Program-made: the position numbers and the translations under genes
In this document: positions 24,303-33,961 of the stretch, in pieces
How positions within the stretch are numbered: position 1 is the first letter of the stretch
How the letters are laid out: every line of letters starts with the position of its first letter
Source of the DNA: Acidobacteriota bacterium
GTDB taxonomy: Bacteria > Acidobacteriota > Thermoanaerobaculia > UBA5066
Direction of reading: 5' to 3'
Length of the DNA: 64,000 nucleotides
Assembly (NCBI GenBank): GCA_008363385.1
Contig: RHKY01000006.1
Location: 62,001 to 126,000 of the forward strand
Notes under the pieces: model-generated
The model's database searches: none
Told to the model about the DNA's origin: nothing
The model's input: only the letters and a program-made list of their open reading frames with translations

Positions 24303-25544
24303 GTGCTCGGCGCCGGAACCGTCATCACGTGCGCCTCCGGGGAATCCGTGACGATCGAGAGGGCGTTCACGCCGGGCGGGCAGGGCTGCGCCTACGCCGT
24401 TCGCCGCTCCCGAACCGGTGCCCCGGCGGTCCTCAAGCTCTTCCACGATCGATTCGATCGCGTCGAGACCCAGCGCCGCCTCGAGTACCTGATCGCACAG
24501 CGCCTCGGGAAGGTCTGCCCCGTTCTCGTCGGACCGAGAGACCTCGTCGTGTCGCCCGCCGGCGTCGGCTACGTGGCCGACCTCTTCCCCGGCGAACCGC
24601 TCGAGGAGGTCCTCGCCCGGCCGGGGCTCACGATCTTCCACACCCTCACGCTCGCCGTCGCCCTGGCCCACGCGGTCGACTCGCTTCACAGCCGGGGCGT
24701 CTCTCACGGGGACCTCCACGGGTCGAACGTCCTCGTCGCAGTCACCGGCGACACCCTCCAGCCCGGGATCATCGACTTCGACAACTTCGCCGCGTCCGGC
24801 GTGCCGGCGCCGCCGATGGTCGGCCAGATCCTCTACATCGCCCCCGAGCTCCGGGCGGCCCTCCGCGACGGACGGCCGGCGATCCCCGACCTTCGCTCCG
24901 ACCGATTCGCGTTCGGCGTCCTCATGCACGAGGTGGTGCTGCTCCTACACCCCGCCGGCGGGGCCGACGCCACGCCGGAGATGTTCGAGCAGGCGATGAT
25001 GAACGGCTGGGTTCACGACCCGGCCCGCGCCGGCCGCCCCAAGAGCGCCGGCGGCGTGCCCCGGGAGGCGATCAACGCCGACCTCCAGCGGCTCTTCCGC
25101 CTCTCGCTGAGTCCGAACCCCGACGAGCGGCCCTCCGTCGGCACCTGGAAGGTGGCCCTCCTGGCCGCCCTCAAGACGGTTCACCTCTGCGACTCCTGCT
25201 CCATGCCGTTCCTCGTCGACCCGTCGAAGACGGCCTGCCCCGCCTGCGGGATCGGGTTCCCAGACTGGCTCCTCCGACTCCGCGACGGCCGCGCCATCCC
25301 GATCCGTCAGGCCGCCGTCCACGTCGGCCGAGCGCTCCTCGGAGGAAGCCCGAAGGTCAGCAGCTCGCACGCTGTCTTCAGAAAGATCGGCCCGGACCTA
25401 CTCGTGGAGTCGTTCGGCAGAAACGGGACTTGGCGAATGAACGGACACGGCTGGGTCCGGCTACCGGATAGGTCGCCGATCGTCCTCGCGGAGGGAGATC
25501 AGTTGAGGCTCGGAGATGTCGCAGTCTCGGTCGTCTCGGGATGA
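24303..25544 (+). CDS. Ser/Thr kinase-zinc ribbon-FHA fusion (TerY-P kinase)
   Basis: This 413-aa protein has three parts. A kinase domain (residues about 1-285) has GGQGCAYAV, the lysine in AVLKLFHD, the catalytic loop SHGDLHGSNVLV and IIDFDNF, where DFD replaces the usual DFG. A zinc ribbon follows (CDSC...CPAC, about 295-315), then an FHA domain (VHVGRALLGGSPKVSSSHAV; GRNGTW). FHA domains bind phosphothreonine, so the protein may recognise its own products. HGDLH and DFD are characteristic of the TerY-P kinase family. GTG start two bases after the phosphatase. Confidence 0.85.
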   Translation: MLGAGTVITCASGESVTIERAFTPGGQGCAYAVRRSRTGAPAVLKLFHDRFDRVETQRRLEYLIAQRLGKVCPVLVGPRDLVVSPAGVGYVADLFPGEPLEEVLARPGLTIFHTLTLAVALAHAVDSLHSRGVSHGDLHGSNVLVAVTGDTLQPGIIDFDNFAASGVPAPPMVGQILYIAPELRAALRDGRPAIPDLRSDRFAFGVLMHEVVLLLHPAGGADATPEMFEQAMMNGWVHDPARAGRPKSAGGVPREAINADLQRLFRLSLSPNPDERPSVGTWKVALLAALKTVHLCDSCSMPFLVDPSKTACPACGIGFPDWLLRLRDGRAIPIRQAAVHVGRALLGGSPKVSSSHAVFRKIGPDLLVESFGRNGTWRMNGHGWVRLPDRSPIVLAEGDQLRLGDVAVSVVSG

Positions 25545-25692
25545 CACCTAAAGACTTCGTTCGGGCTCCGGTACGCTTGAGGGACACCGGGCGGACCTGG
25601 CTAAGTCGCCCGTCCCCTTGGCAGCCCCAGCCGACGAGGTCGACACGCTGCGAGAGGAATACCCTTCACAGGTCGGTGTCCGCGTTCGCCAT

Positions 25693-25730
25693 CGGGGAGG
25701 CGGGTCTCCCCGCACCACATCGCCTCCCGG
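25693..25730. terminator. Hairpin between convergent operons
   Basis: GGGAGGCG (25695-25702) and CGCCTCCC (25721-25728) form an 8-bp stem with an 18-base loop. It lies between the kinase gene and the minus-strand OLD-like gene, 31 bases beyond the stop of the latter. No U-run. Confidence 0.4.
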
Positions 25731-25758
25731 GGCGCGCGGCTTCGGCTGCGAGCGGGCG

Positions 25759-27738
25759 CTACTCGAAGCGGGCGTTCACGTCCCTGAAGAGCACCTCGAA
25801 GCGGTCGAGGGTCGCCGCATCGAACGCCACGGGATGGCTCGCGAGGTGGTTCGCGACGCGGTAGTGGTTGAAACCCCCGGACGCGCGGAGCGTGATCGCG
25901 TTTGAACTGAGGAAGCGGTTCAGGCGATCAACCATCCGGTCCCCGCCCGGCAGCTCCGCCTCCGTCACCTTCTTGCCGGAGAGCTCCTTCTTGTAGGCGG
26001 CGGAAAAGAGGTCGAGGTACTGGGCCGGTGCAAGTAGGTCCTCGACGTCAGCCGCGACATCGGCGCTCGATCCTTTCCCCGCAGCGCTCCCGCCCCGGAA
26101 CCGGCCGTAGTGCAGGACTTGGCGCTCGCGGATGAGCTTCTCGCGGATAAGGTTCTCGAGGTGGTTGTCGGGCTGCCCGCTGAAGTCGTGGAGGATGACG
26201 ATCTCGAGCTTGTTCCCGTGGAGGAGGGCGACGAACGTCGAGAGCTTGTCGAGGCCTCCGACCGGGACGACGGTCACGTCGTCGCGGAGCGCGGTCCGCC
26301 CGGCCTGCTCGAGGAGGGAGGAGGCGTACTTCAGGTACACGAGGTCCGCCGGACCTTCGACGAGGAGGTTCCGCTTACTGATCAAGAGGTTCTGCGCGAT
26401 CGTGTACCCGAGCGCCGCCTGCAGCGGGAAGATCGTCTTCGGGTCTGAGCCGCTCACGTTGTCGCTGATGACCGTTCCGGTGGTCGGCTTGTCCTCGACC
26501 GTCCGCACCTGGTGGAGGCGGTCGCTGTGGACCATGAAGGGCGAGTGCGAGGTGTAGAGGATCTGGTGCTTCGCCGAGAGGTCGTCGATGTAGCGGAGGA
26601 AGTCCGCTTGCGCGAGTGCATGCAGCGATAGACCCGGCTCGTCGAGAAGGAGGACGAGGTCCGACTTCGCCCCCAGCCCCTCGCGGACGCTGTCGAACCA
26701 TACGAGGAAGCTGAAGAACCAGATGAAGCCCTTGCTCCGCTGGTCGAACGGCACCGTCACCCGGTGGCGGCGGTTCTTGATGCGGATGTAGAGGTTGCTC
26801 CCGGTGTTGAACGGCGGCTGGTCCTTCGGGTCGGCCTTGATGTCGAACTCGACCTCGAGCTCCTGGTTCTGCGTCCAGAACGCGAAGATCTTGTCCGTGA
26901 TCGCGTTCGAGATGCCCTCGAGCTGCGCCTTGCTCTTCTCGTATCCGTCCGGTTGGCTTACGTCGGCGAGGGAGATCTGCGCGAGGCGCAGGAGCGCGAG
27001 CACCGTCTTGTCCTCGTTCGTCAGGGTCGCCGGGTTCTGCGTCCGCGTCTGGAGCGCCGTGAGGCTCACCTTCCCCGGGAGGAGCATGTAGTCGTCGAAG
27101 TAGAGGAACTTCGGCACGTTCGGGGCGACGTGATGCTTCCAGACGTAGAGCGCCACGAGCGAGGCCCAGTGCGATTTCGGGTCGGCATAACGATCGGTGA
27201 GCGACTTGAGGAACGCCTGCTCCTCGGTGTTGAGGTCGAGCGTGCCGAGGCGCTCGATGAGCTCCCTGACCGTTGTCGCCGCCTTCGCCGCCGCTCCGGT
27301 CTCTGTCGTGAGGTTCGCACCCGCGAGGAGCTGCGTGACGGCGCTCGCCTCGTCGACGGAGATCCCGACGGAGTACGTGTTGTCGTACTTGTGGGTGAGC
27401 GTCACGTCGAGAGCGGTCAGGAGGTCGAAACCGAGGTCCTCGTTGACCGCGGCAATCTCCTCGTCGGTGAGGATGTAAGTGAGCGTGACGACCGGCGCCG
27501 GGTTCTTCGCGTGCTCCTGCTGGTAGGCCGTGAGCCGTCGCCGCGGGTAGTCCTCGATGACGTTGAAGCTCTCCTCGGTCTTCCCCTCGACCGGGTCCGC
27601 CTTGTGGAGTGCCTTCAGGAACGCAGTCTTCCCCGACTCGTTCTGCCCGACGAGAACGGTTACCGATTCGTCGACGGCAACCGCCCCGCCGTCCTCGATG
27701 GATTTGAAGTTCCGAACCTGGGCCGCCGTCAGTTTCAT
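25759..27738 (-). CDS. OLD-family ATP-dependent nuclease
   Basis: The 659-aa protein has an ABC/SMC-type ATPase: FKSIEDGGAVAV and Walker A VLVGQNESGKTAFLKAL at the N-terminus, and DLVLLLDEPGLSLHALAQAD (Walker B) with ILYTSHSPFMVHSDRL at about 360-410. A Toprim-like segment follows (NLLVEGPADLVYLKYAS; IVILHDFSG). OLD nucleases cut DNA and are recurrent in anti-phage islands. It is transcribed away from the type I restriction operon from a shared AT-rich promoter region, which suggests a joint defence block. Confidence 0.82.
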   Translation of the reverse strand: MKLTAAQVRNFKSIEDGGAVAVDESVTVLVGQNESGKTAFLKALHKADPVEGKTEESFNVIEDYPRRRLTAYQQEHAKNPAPVVTLTYILTDEEIAAVNEDLGFDLLTALDVTLTHKYDNTYSVGISVDEASAVTQLLAGANLTTETGAAAKAATTVRELIERLGTLDLNTEEQAFLKSLTDRYADPKSHWASLVALYVWKHHVAPNVPKFLYFDDYMLLPGKVSLTALQTRTQNPATLTNEDKTVLALLRLAQISLADVSQPDGYEKSKAQLEGISNAITDKIFAFWTQNQELEVEFDIKADPKDQPPFNTGSNLYIRIKNRRHRVTVPFDQRSKGFIWFFSFLVWFDSVREGLGAKSDLVLLLDEPGLSLHALAQADFLRYIDDLSAKHQILYTSHSPFMVHSDRLHQVRTVEDKPTTGTVISDNVSGSDPKTIFPLQAALGYTIAQNLLISKRNLLVEGPADLVYLKYASSLLEQAGRTALRDDVTVVPVGGLDKLSTFVALLHGNKLEIVILHDFSGQPDNHLENLIREKLIRERQVLHYGRFRGGSAAGKGSSADVAADVEDLLAPAQYLDLFSAAYKKELSGKKVTEAELPGGDRMVDRLNRFLSSNAITLRASGGFNHYRVANHLASHPVAFDAATLDRFEVLFRDVNARFE

Positions 27739-27764
27739 ACCGCCTCCGATCCTCTGCCCTGGAG

Positions 27765-27791
27765 TTGACGCACTATATCAGATGATATAAC
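27765..27791 (+). promoter_or_regulatory. Promoter and palindromic operator of the hsd operon
   Basis: TTGACG at 27765-27770 and TATAAC at 27786-27791 (15-base spacer; TAACAT would give 17) form a likely promoter in a strikingly AT-rich patch. The palindrome TATATC-AGAT-GATATA (27774-27789) overlaps it. The downstream protein starts with an XRE-type HTH, so autoregulation is plausible. Confidence 0.6.
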
Positions 27792-27802
27792 ATTTATGGT
27801 GC

Positions 27803-29722
27803 ATGGCAACAACCGAATTCCGCGCCGGCGCTATCAAGGAAGCACGGCAGAGGCTCGGCCTGACGCAGGAGAAGCTCGGCCGCGCCCTCAAGGTTTCCTT
27901 CCCGACGGTGAACCGCTGGGAGAACGGGAAGACACAGCCCGACGAGCGCGCCCGGCACGCCCTCGCCACTCTCCTCCGGAGTCGTGGTCCGGACTTCAGC
28001 GAGCTGGCTGACCGGATCGACGGCGGAGAGGGGTCAGCCCCCGAGGTGGCGCGCCCGAAGCGGGGGCGTCGACCGCGCTCGGCGGAGACCGCGCTGCCGA
28101 CGGACGCCACGACGCTCGACACGAAGTCGATGGAGGGGATGCTCTGGAAGGCCGCGTGCTCGATTCGCGGCGAGAAGGACGCGCCGAAGTTCAAGGACTA
28201 CATCCTCCCGCTCCTCTTCCTCAAGCGGCTCTCGGACGTCTTCGAGGACGAAGTGGCCCGCCTCGCCGAGACGTACGGCGACGTTGAGACCGCGCAGGCC
28301 GTCCTCGAGGAGGATCACTCGCTCGTCCGCTTCTTCATCCCCGAGGTCGCAACCTGGCCGGTCCTCGCGGGCCGCAAACCGATTGAGTGGCCGGCTGGGA
28401 AGGCGCCGAAGACGCTCGGCGAGCGCCTCACGAACGCCGTGCGCTCCGTCGCCCGTGCGAACCCGAGCCTCCAGGGCGTCGTGGACATCGTCGACTTCAA
28501 CGAGACGCGGAACGGTGAGCGCGAAGTAAGCGACGAGGCACTGAATCGGATCATCGAGCTGTTCAGCGAACCGCGCTACCGCCTCGGCCTGAAGGACGTC
28601 GAGGCCGACTTCCTCGGGCGCGCGTACGAGTACCTCCTCCGGAAGTTCGCCGAGGGCCAAGGGCAGAGCGCGGGCGAGTTCTTCACGCCGAAGGAGGTCG
28701 GCTGGCTCATCGCGCACCTCGTCGAGCCGAAGCAGGGCGAGGAGGTCTACGACTACGCGTGCGGCTCCGCGGGGCTGCTCATCAAGTGCGAGTTGCACCT
28801 CCTCCAGCGTGAGAAGAGTGTGAAGCGACCGCTGAAGCTCCACGGCCAGGAGCTGACCGGATCGAGCTTCGCCATCGCGCGCATGAATATGGTTCTCCAC
28901 GACATGGAGGGCGAGATCGTCCGTGGGAACACGATGACGAACCCGAAGTTCCTCGACGGCTCCAAGCTGCGGCGCTTCGATGTCGTCGTCGCGAATCCGA
29001 TGTGGAACCAGGACAACATCGACCCAGCGCTCTACGAGTCGGATCCGTACGAGCGCTTCACTGCCGGTTACGCGCCTGCGTCAGGTGCCGACTGGGCCTG
29101 GCTCCAGCACACCGTCGCGTCACTGAAAGAGAATGGGCGCGCCGCTGTCGTCCTCGACACCGGCGCAGTCAGCCGCGGTAGCGGCAATCAAGGAGAAAAC
29201 AAGGAGAAGGCGATCCGGAGGGCGTTCATTGAGAACGATTGGATCGAGGCGGTAATCCTCCTTCCGGAGAACCTCTTCTACAACACGAACGCGGCCGGCA
29301 TCATCGTGATCCTCAACCGGGCGAAGTCGATCGATCGACGCAACAAAGTCGTACTCATCAACGCCAGCAGCGAATTCGAGAAGGGCCGACCTAAGAATTA
29401 CCTTCCCGAGACCGCAATCCTCACGATCGCTGCTGCGTTCCATGCGGGTGTTGATCGCCCACGGCTCGCGAAAGTGGTGACCGCGGAAGAGGTCGCCGCT
29501 ACCGATTACAGCCTCGCGCCATCTAGGTACGTTGACACGGGTGTCTTGAGCGTGGAGCAGGAGGAAATCCAACCTCTCCTGAACGCGCTTGGCCGACTCG
29601 ATCGGGAGGCTCGAGAGATCGATGGCGCCCTTCGCGAGTCCTTCGGTCGGCTCGGGTTCACTACGGAGTCCGGAGTCGGTCCGGACGAGCCCTCGAAGTC
29701 ACACGGACTAGACCCCCAGTGA
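27803..29722 (+). CDS. hsdM: Type I restriction-modification DNA methyltransferase with N-terminal XRE HTH
   Basis: The 639-aa protein joins an XRE-type helix-turn-helix (residues about 8-60: KEARQRLGLTQEKLGRALKV, TVNRWENG) to a complete HsdM. The N-terminal helical domain (MEGMLWKAACSIRG; LFLKRLSDVFEDE) is followed by the SAM motif YDYACGSAGLLIKCE and the catalytic motif NPMW (FDVVVANPMWNQD). It should methylate adenine at sites chosen by HsdS. The HTH fusion is unusual for a type I M subunit and probably gives transcription feedback at 27774-27789. Its stop overlaps hsdS. Confidence 0.9.
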   Translation: MATTEFRAGAIKEARQRLGLTQEKLGRALKVSFPTVNRWENGKTQPDERARHALATLLRSRGPDFSELADRIDGGEGSAPEVARPKRGRRPRSAETALPTDATTLDTKSMEGMLWKAACSIRGEKDAPKFKDYILPLLFLKRLSDVFEDEVARLAETYGDVETAQAVLEEDHSLVRFFIPEVATWPVLAGRKPIEWPAGKAPKTLGERLTNAVRSVARANPSLQGVVDIVDFNETRNGEREVSDEALNRIIELFSEPRYRLGLKDVEADFLGRAYEYLLRKFAEGQGQSAGEFFTPKEVGWLIAHLVEPKQGEEVYDYACGSAGLLIKCELHLLQREKSVKRPLKLHGQELTGSSFAIARMNMVLHDMEGEIVRGNTMTNPKFLDGSKLRRFDVVVANPMWNQDNIDPALYESDPYERFTAGYAPASGADWAWLQHTVASLKENGRAAVVLDTGAVSRGSGNQGENKEKAIRRAFIENDWIEAVILLPENLFYNTNAAGIIVILNRAKSIDRRNKVVLINASSEFEKGRPKNYLPETAILTIAAAFHAGVDRPRLAKVVTAEEVAATDYSLAPSRYVDTGVLSVEQEEIQPLLNALGRLDREAREIDGALRESFGRLGFTTESGVGPDEPSKSHGLDPQ

Positions 29723-31077
29723 TGAACCGCGCGCCCAAGGTCGCATTCTCTGGTACGCCCCGGGCGAGCGCCTTTGCGCCCTCGGTACGCGCTACCGGAA
29801 TGCGCCCTCCAGGCTGGGAGGTTGTGAAGGTCCGGGACGTGGCCGAATCGTTCAGCGGCGGGACGCCGCCGAAGTCCGACGCCGACAACTGGCGCGGCGC
29901 TGTTCCATGGCTCAGCCCCAAGGACATGAAAGCTACGCACCTTAGTGACACGATCGATCACATTAGCCCGGAAGCGGCGACCCGCTACTCCCGGGTCATG
30001 CCCGCCGGGACCGTCTTTGTTGTGATTCGCGGGATGATCCTGGCGAGGGATCTACCGGTCGCACTAAGCACCGCCGCAATGGCGTTCAACCAAGACATGA
30101 AGGCGCTGCATGCGGGAGCACGCATCCTTCCAGAGTTCCTCCTTTACTCGATCATGGGACAGAAGGCGGCGCTCTCCCGCGAGATCGGAACGTCCGCCCA
30201 CGGGACGAGGCGCCTAAGCAGCTCGTCGCTTGACGACCTGGCTCTGCCGCTCCCTTCGCTGCCGGAGCAGCACGCGATCGTCGCGCTGATGTCGCAACTA
30301 CGCGCTGCAGTCGCTTCCGAGGAGGAGCGCCTTGTCGTGCTCGAGAGGTTGAAGATCGCCTCCATCGGGAAGGCATTCGCCGAGGGGTTCCACGGGGGCA
30401 CGACGACGACGACCGCCTACGGTTCGCGGCCGTCCTCCTGGGCGGTTCGAGCGCTACGCGAGTGCGCGACGATCCAGACGGGCATCACGAAAGGTCGGTC
30501 GATTCCAGACGAGGAAAGCGTCGAGCTCCCGTACCTCCGCGTCGCAAACGTTCAAGACGGCTACCTCGACCTCGGGGTGGTGAAGTCGATCCGCCTTCGC
30601 CGTTCAGAGATCGAGCGATATCTCCTCCAGGTAGGCGACGTCCTCCTCACCGAAGGCGGCGACTTTGACAAGCTCGGTCGCGGATACGTCTGGAGCGGCG
30701 AAGTGCCACGCTGCGTCCACCAGAACCACGTCTTTGCGGTCCGGACTGATCGAGGCCAGCTGCTGCCGGAGTTCTTCTCGTACCTAGCTCAGAGCCCGTA
30801 TGGGAAGCGGTACTTCCTGACCGTCGCCCACAAGACGACGAATCTCGCCTGCATTAACTCTACGAAGCTCGGCGACTTCCCTGTGCTGCTGCCCCCGCTC
30901 TCGGAGCAGCGCGAGATCGTCGAAGTGCTGAAAGCCGTCGATCGCCGCGTCGGCGTGAGCGAGCGGCGCCGGATGGCGCTCGGCGCACTCTCTCGAGCCA
31001 CTCTCGTCGAAATCCTCCGCGGGCATGTCCGCATTCCTCCGCCTGCGGTCGCCGAGCCTCCACACCGCAATGCCTAG
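29719..31077 (+). CDS. hsdS: Type I restriction-modification specificity subunit
   Basis: The 452-aa protein has two target-recognition halves. Half one has PPGWEVVKVRDVAESFSGGT and ends with LPLPSLPEQHAIVALMSQLR. Half two has SWAVRALRECATIQTGITKG and ends with FPVLLPPLSEQREIVEVLKA. The SLPEQ / PLSEQR conserved helices place the two recognition domains on the DNA. The start is GTG at 29719 or ATG at 29722. It overlaps hsdM by a few bases and hsdR by about eight. Confidence 0.9.
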   Translation: MMNRAPKVAFSGTPRASAFAPSVRATGMRPPGWEVVKVRDVAESFSGGTPPKSDADNWRGAVPWLSPKDMKATHLSDTIDHISPEAATRYSRVMPAGTVFVVIRGMILARDLPVALSTAAMAFNQDMKALHAGARILPEFLLYSIMGQKAALSREIGTSAHGTRRLSSSSLDDLALPLPSLPEQHAIVALMSQLRAAVASEEERLVVLERLKIASIGKAFAEGFHGGTTTTTAYGSRPSSWAVRALRECATIQTGITKGRSIPDEESVELPYLRVANVQDGYLDLGVVKSIRLRRSEIERYLLQVGDVLLTEGGDFDKLGRGYVWSGEVPRCVHQNHVFAVRTDRGQLLPEFFSYLAQSPYGKRYFLTVAHKTTNLACINSTKLGDFPVLLPPLSEQREIVEVLKAVDRRVGVSERRRMALGALSRATLVEILRGHVRIPPPAVAEPPHRNA

Positions 31078-33961
31078 CCTCGCCAATGAACGCTTCGGCG
31101 TCCAGAACCCCCTCATCCGCTACGCCGGCGAGGTGGGGTGGACCATTCTCTCGCGCGACGAGGCGATCACGGAGCGTGGCGGTGAGAGCGGGACGCTCCT
31201 CTACAAGACGCTCGAGCGGAAGCTCCTCGAGCTGAACCCCGGCGTCGTGACGCCAGAAAACGTCGTTGAGGTCGTCTCCCGCATCGAGAACGTGCGAACG
31301 AATATCGAGGGAAACGCCGAGGTCCTCGCTTGGCTCCGCGGCGAGCGGACCGTGTACGTGGCGGCGGAGAAGCGTCACCGTAACGTGACGCTCGTCGACT
31401 ACGAGCACCTGGCGCACAACGCCTTCCACGTCACCGACGAGTGGCGCTACACGAACGGCCAGCACGCGAACCGCGCCGACGTAATGTTCACGGTGAATGG
31501 CATCCCTGCCGCGCTCGTCGAGACGAAAGGTGCGACGAAGTCGGATGCGATCGACGTCGGTATCGAGCAGGTGCGTCGCTACCACCGCGAGACGCCGGAG
31601 CTCCTCGCCGCCCCGCAGGTCTTCGACGTGACGCGACTCGTCGATTTCTTCTACGGCGTCACCTGGAACCTCGACCGGAAGGGCCTCTTCAACTGGAAAG
31701 ACGAGGAGACGGGGAACTTCGAGCGGAAGGTGAAGCGCTTCTTCGGGCGCGAACGCTTCCTGAAGCTCCTCCGGGACTGGATCATCTTCTACAAGCGGGA
31801 CGACGAGCTGCGGAAGATCGTCCTCCGCCAACACCAGACGCGCGCCGTGGAGAAGGTCGTCGACCGCGCTCTCGACCCGGAGAAGCGTCACGGGCTCGTC
31901 TGGCACACCCAGGGGTCCGGCAAGACGTTCACGATGATCACGGCCGCAGAGCAGATCCTCGAGCACCCGGCGCTGAAGAATGAGAAGCCGACCGTCCTCA
32001 TGCTCGTCGACCGCAACGAGCTCGAGGGCCAGCTCTTCCAGAACCTCACGGCGTACGGCCTCCCGTACGAGCAGGCGACATCGAAGAAGCGACTCCGCGA
32101 GCTCCTGCAGAACGACTACCGGGGTCTCATCGTCGCGATGGTCCACAAGTTCGAGGGGGCCGACGCCGACCTCTCGACGCGGGAGAACGTCTTCGTCCTC
32201 GTCGACGAGGCGCACCGGACGACGGGCGGCGACCTCGGGAACTACCTCGTCGCCGCGCTCCCGAACGCGACGTACATCGGCTTCACGGGAACGCCGATCG
32301 ACAAGACGGCATACGGGAAGGGCACGTTCAAGGTCTTCGGTGTCGACGACCCGAAGGGGTACCTAGACAAGTACTCGATCGCCGAGTCCATCGCTGACGG
32401 CACGACGCTCCCGCTCCACTACACGCTCGCCCCGAACGAGATGCGCGTCCCGAAGGAGCAGCTCGAGAAGGAGTTCCTCTCGATCACGGAGACGGAGGGC
32501 GTGAGCGACATCGAGGAGCTGAACAAGATCCTCGACCGCGCGGTGAACCTGAAGACCTTCATGAAGGCGGCCGACCGGGTGGAGAAGGTCGCCGCGTTCG
32601 TCGCCGCGCACTTCAAGGAGAACGTCGAGCCGCTCGGCTACAAGTCGTTCCTCGTCGGCGTCGACCGCGAGGCGTGCGCGCTTTACAAGCACGCGCTCGA
32701 TAAGCACCTCCCGCCGGAGTACTCCACCGTCGTCTACACGTCCGCCCACAACGACCCGGAGCTCCTCACGGAGTTCAAGCTCGACGAGGACGCGGAGAAG
32801 CAGCTCCGCAAGGCGTTCACGAAGAGCGAGAAGCTCCCGAAGATCCTCATCGTCACCGAGAAGCTCCTCACCGGCTTCGACGCCCCGGTCCTTTACTGCA
32901 TGTACCTCGATAAGCCGATGCGGGACCACACGCTCCTCCAGGCGATCGCGCGCGTGAACCGTCCGTACGAGGAGAACGGCTCGGTGAAGAAGCCGGCCGG
33001 GTTCGTCCTCGACTTCGTCGGCATCTTCGAGAACCTCCAGAAGGCGCTCTCGTTCGACTCGGACGTCGTCGCCTCCGTCATCCAGAACATCGACGTCCTG
33101 AAGCAACGCTTCGAGTCACTCATGGCCACCCAGGCGCCTGTGTACCTCGAGTTCTGCGGCGGCTGGGTCGACGACAAGGCCGTGGAGAGGGCGATCGAGG
33201 GGTTCAGCGACAAGGAACGCCGCGAGGTCTTCTACAGCTTCTTCAAGGAGATCGAGACGCTCTACGAGATCATCTCGCCAGACGCCTTCCTCCGCCCGCA
33301 CATCGACGCCTACGCGAAGCTCTCCGTGCTCTACAACCTCCTCCGGAGCGCGTACGGCAAGCAGGTGAGCCTCGTGAAGGACCTCATGCGGAAGACGGAG
33401 GCGCTAGTGCGGGAGCATGCCACTGCCGAGGGGTTCACCGGGGCGCTCCCGCTCGTGACGATCGACGAAGAGGCGCTCTCTGCGCTGAAGCGCGACGGCG
33501 GCTCGGCGACGGCGAGGGTCATCAACCTCGGGCGGACGATCGTCGACACCGTGGCGAAGGAGGGGCAGGAGCAGCCGTTCCTCGTTCCGATTGGCGACCG
33601 GGTCCAGGCGGTCCTCGAGTTCTTCGACGATCGCCAGCTCTCGACGGGTGAGGCGGTGTCGGAGCTCGAGAAGCTCGTGCGCGAGTACCTCGACGCGAAG
33701 AAGGAGCGCGAGAAGCTCGCCCTCGACGAGCACACCTTCGCCGTCCTCCAGGTCCTCAAGCGGGGCAGCCTCGACTCCGAGAAGGCCCTCGCGCTCGCCG
33801 GGAAGCTCCAGGGTGTGTTCGCCAAGTACCCCGAGCACCGCGAGAACGCCGGGCAGCTCCGGCTCCTCAAGGCCGAGCTCTACAAGCACCTCCTCCCGAG
33901 CGTGGGGCGGAAAGCGATGGTCGAGACGGCGGAGAGCCTCCTGCGGATCGCGCGAGGATGA
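31070..33961 (+). CDS. hsdR: Type I restriction endonuclease/translocase subunit
   Basis: The 963-aa protein has the HsdR order. The N-terminal nuclease has the D...ExK residues in RADVMFTVNGIPAALVETKG. SF2 helicase motif I is HTQGSGKTFTMI, motif II FVLVDEAHRTTGG, motif III YIGFTGTPI and motif VI LLQAIARVNRPYEE. It cuts unmodified DNA after ATP-driven translocation. The ATG at 31070 is preferred because it overlaps the hsdS stop; the in-frame ATG at 31025 lies well inside hsdS. The stop overlaps the next gene (ATGA). Confidence 0.9.
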   Translation: MPSLANERFGVQNPLIRYAGEVGWTILSRDEAITERGGESGTLLYKTLERKLLELNPGVVTPENVVEVVSRIENVRTNIEGNAEVLAWLRGERTVYVAAEKRHRNVTLVDYEHLAHNAFHVTDEWRYTNGQHANRADVMFTVNGIPAALVETKGATKSDAIDVGIEQVRRYHRETPELLAAPQVFDVTRLVDFFYGVTWNLDRKGLFNWKDEETGNFERKVKRFFGRERFLKLLRDWIIFYKRDDELRKIVLRQHQTRAVEKVVDRALDPEKRHGLVWHTQGSGKTFTMITAAEQILEHPALKNEKPTVLMLVDRNELEGQLFQNLTAYGLPYEQATSKKRLRELLQNDYRGLIVAMVHKFEGADADLSTRENVFVLVDEAHRTTGGDLGNYLVAALPNATYIGFTGTPIDKTAYGKGTFKVFGVDDPKGYLDKYSIAESIADGTTLPLHYTLAPNEMRVPKEQLEKEFLSITETEGVSDIEELNKILDRAVNLKTFMKAADRVEKVAAFVAAHFKENVEPLGYKSFLVGVDREACALYKHALDKHLPPEYSTVVYTSAHNDPELLTEFKLDEDAEKQLRKAFTKSEKLPKILIVTEKLLTGFDAPVLYCMYLDKPMRDHTLLQAIARVNRPYEENGSVKKPAGFVLDFVGIFENLQKALSFDSDVVASVIQNIDVLKQRFESLMATQAPVYLEFCGGWVDDKAVERAIEGFSDKERREVFYSFFKEIETLYEIISPDAFLRPHIDAYAKLSVLYNLLRSAYGKQVSLVKDLMRKTEALVREHATAEGFTGALPLVTIDEEALSALKRDGGSATARVINLGRTIVDTVAKEGQEQPFLVPIGDRVQAVLEFFDDRQLSTGEAVSELEKLVREYLDAKKEREKLALDEHTFAVLQVLKRGSLDSEKALALAGKLQGVFAKYPEHRENAGQLRLLKAELYKHLLPSVGRKAMVETAESLLRIARG

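Noticed and set aside
25618-25905. 95-aa plus-strand ORF
   Set aside because: Overlaps the hairpin and the end of the OLD-like gene; composition not protein-like.
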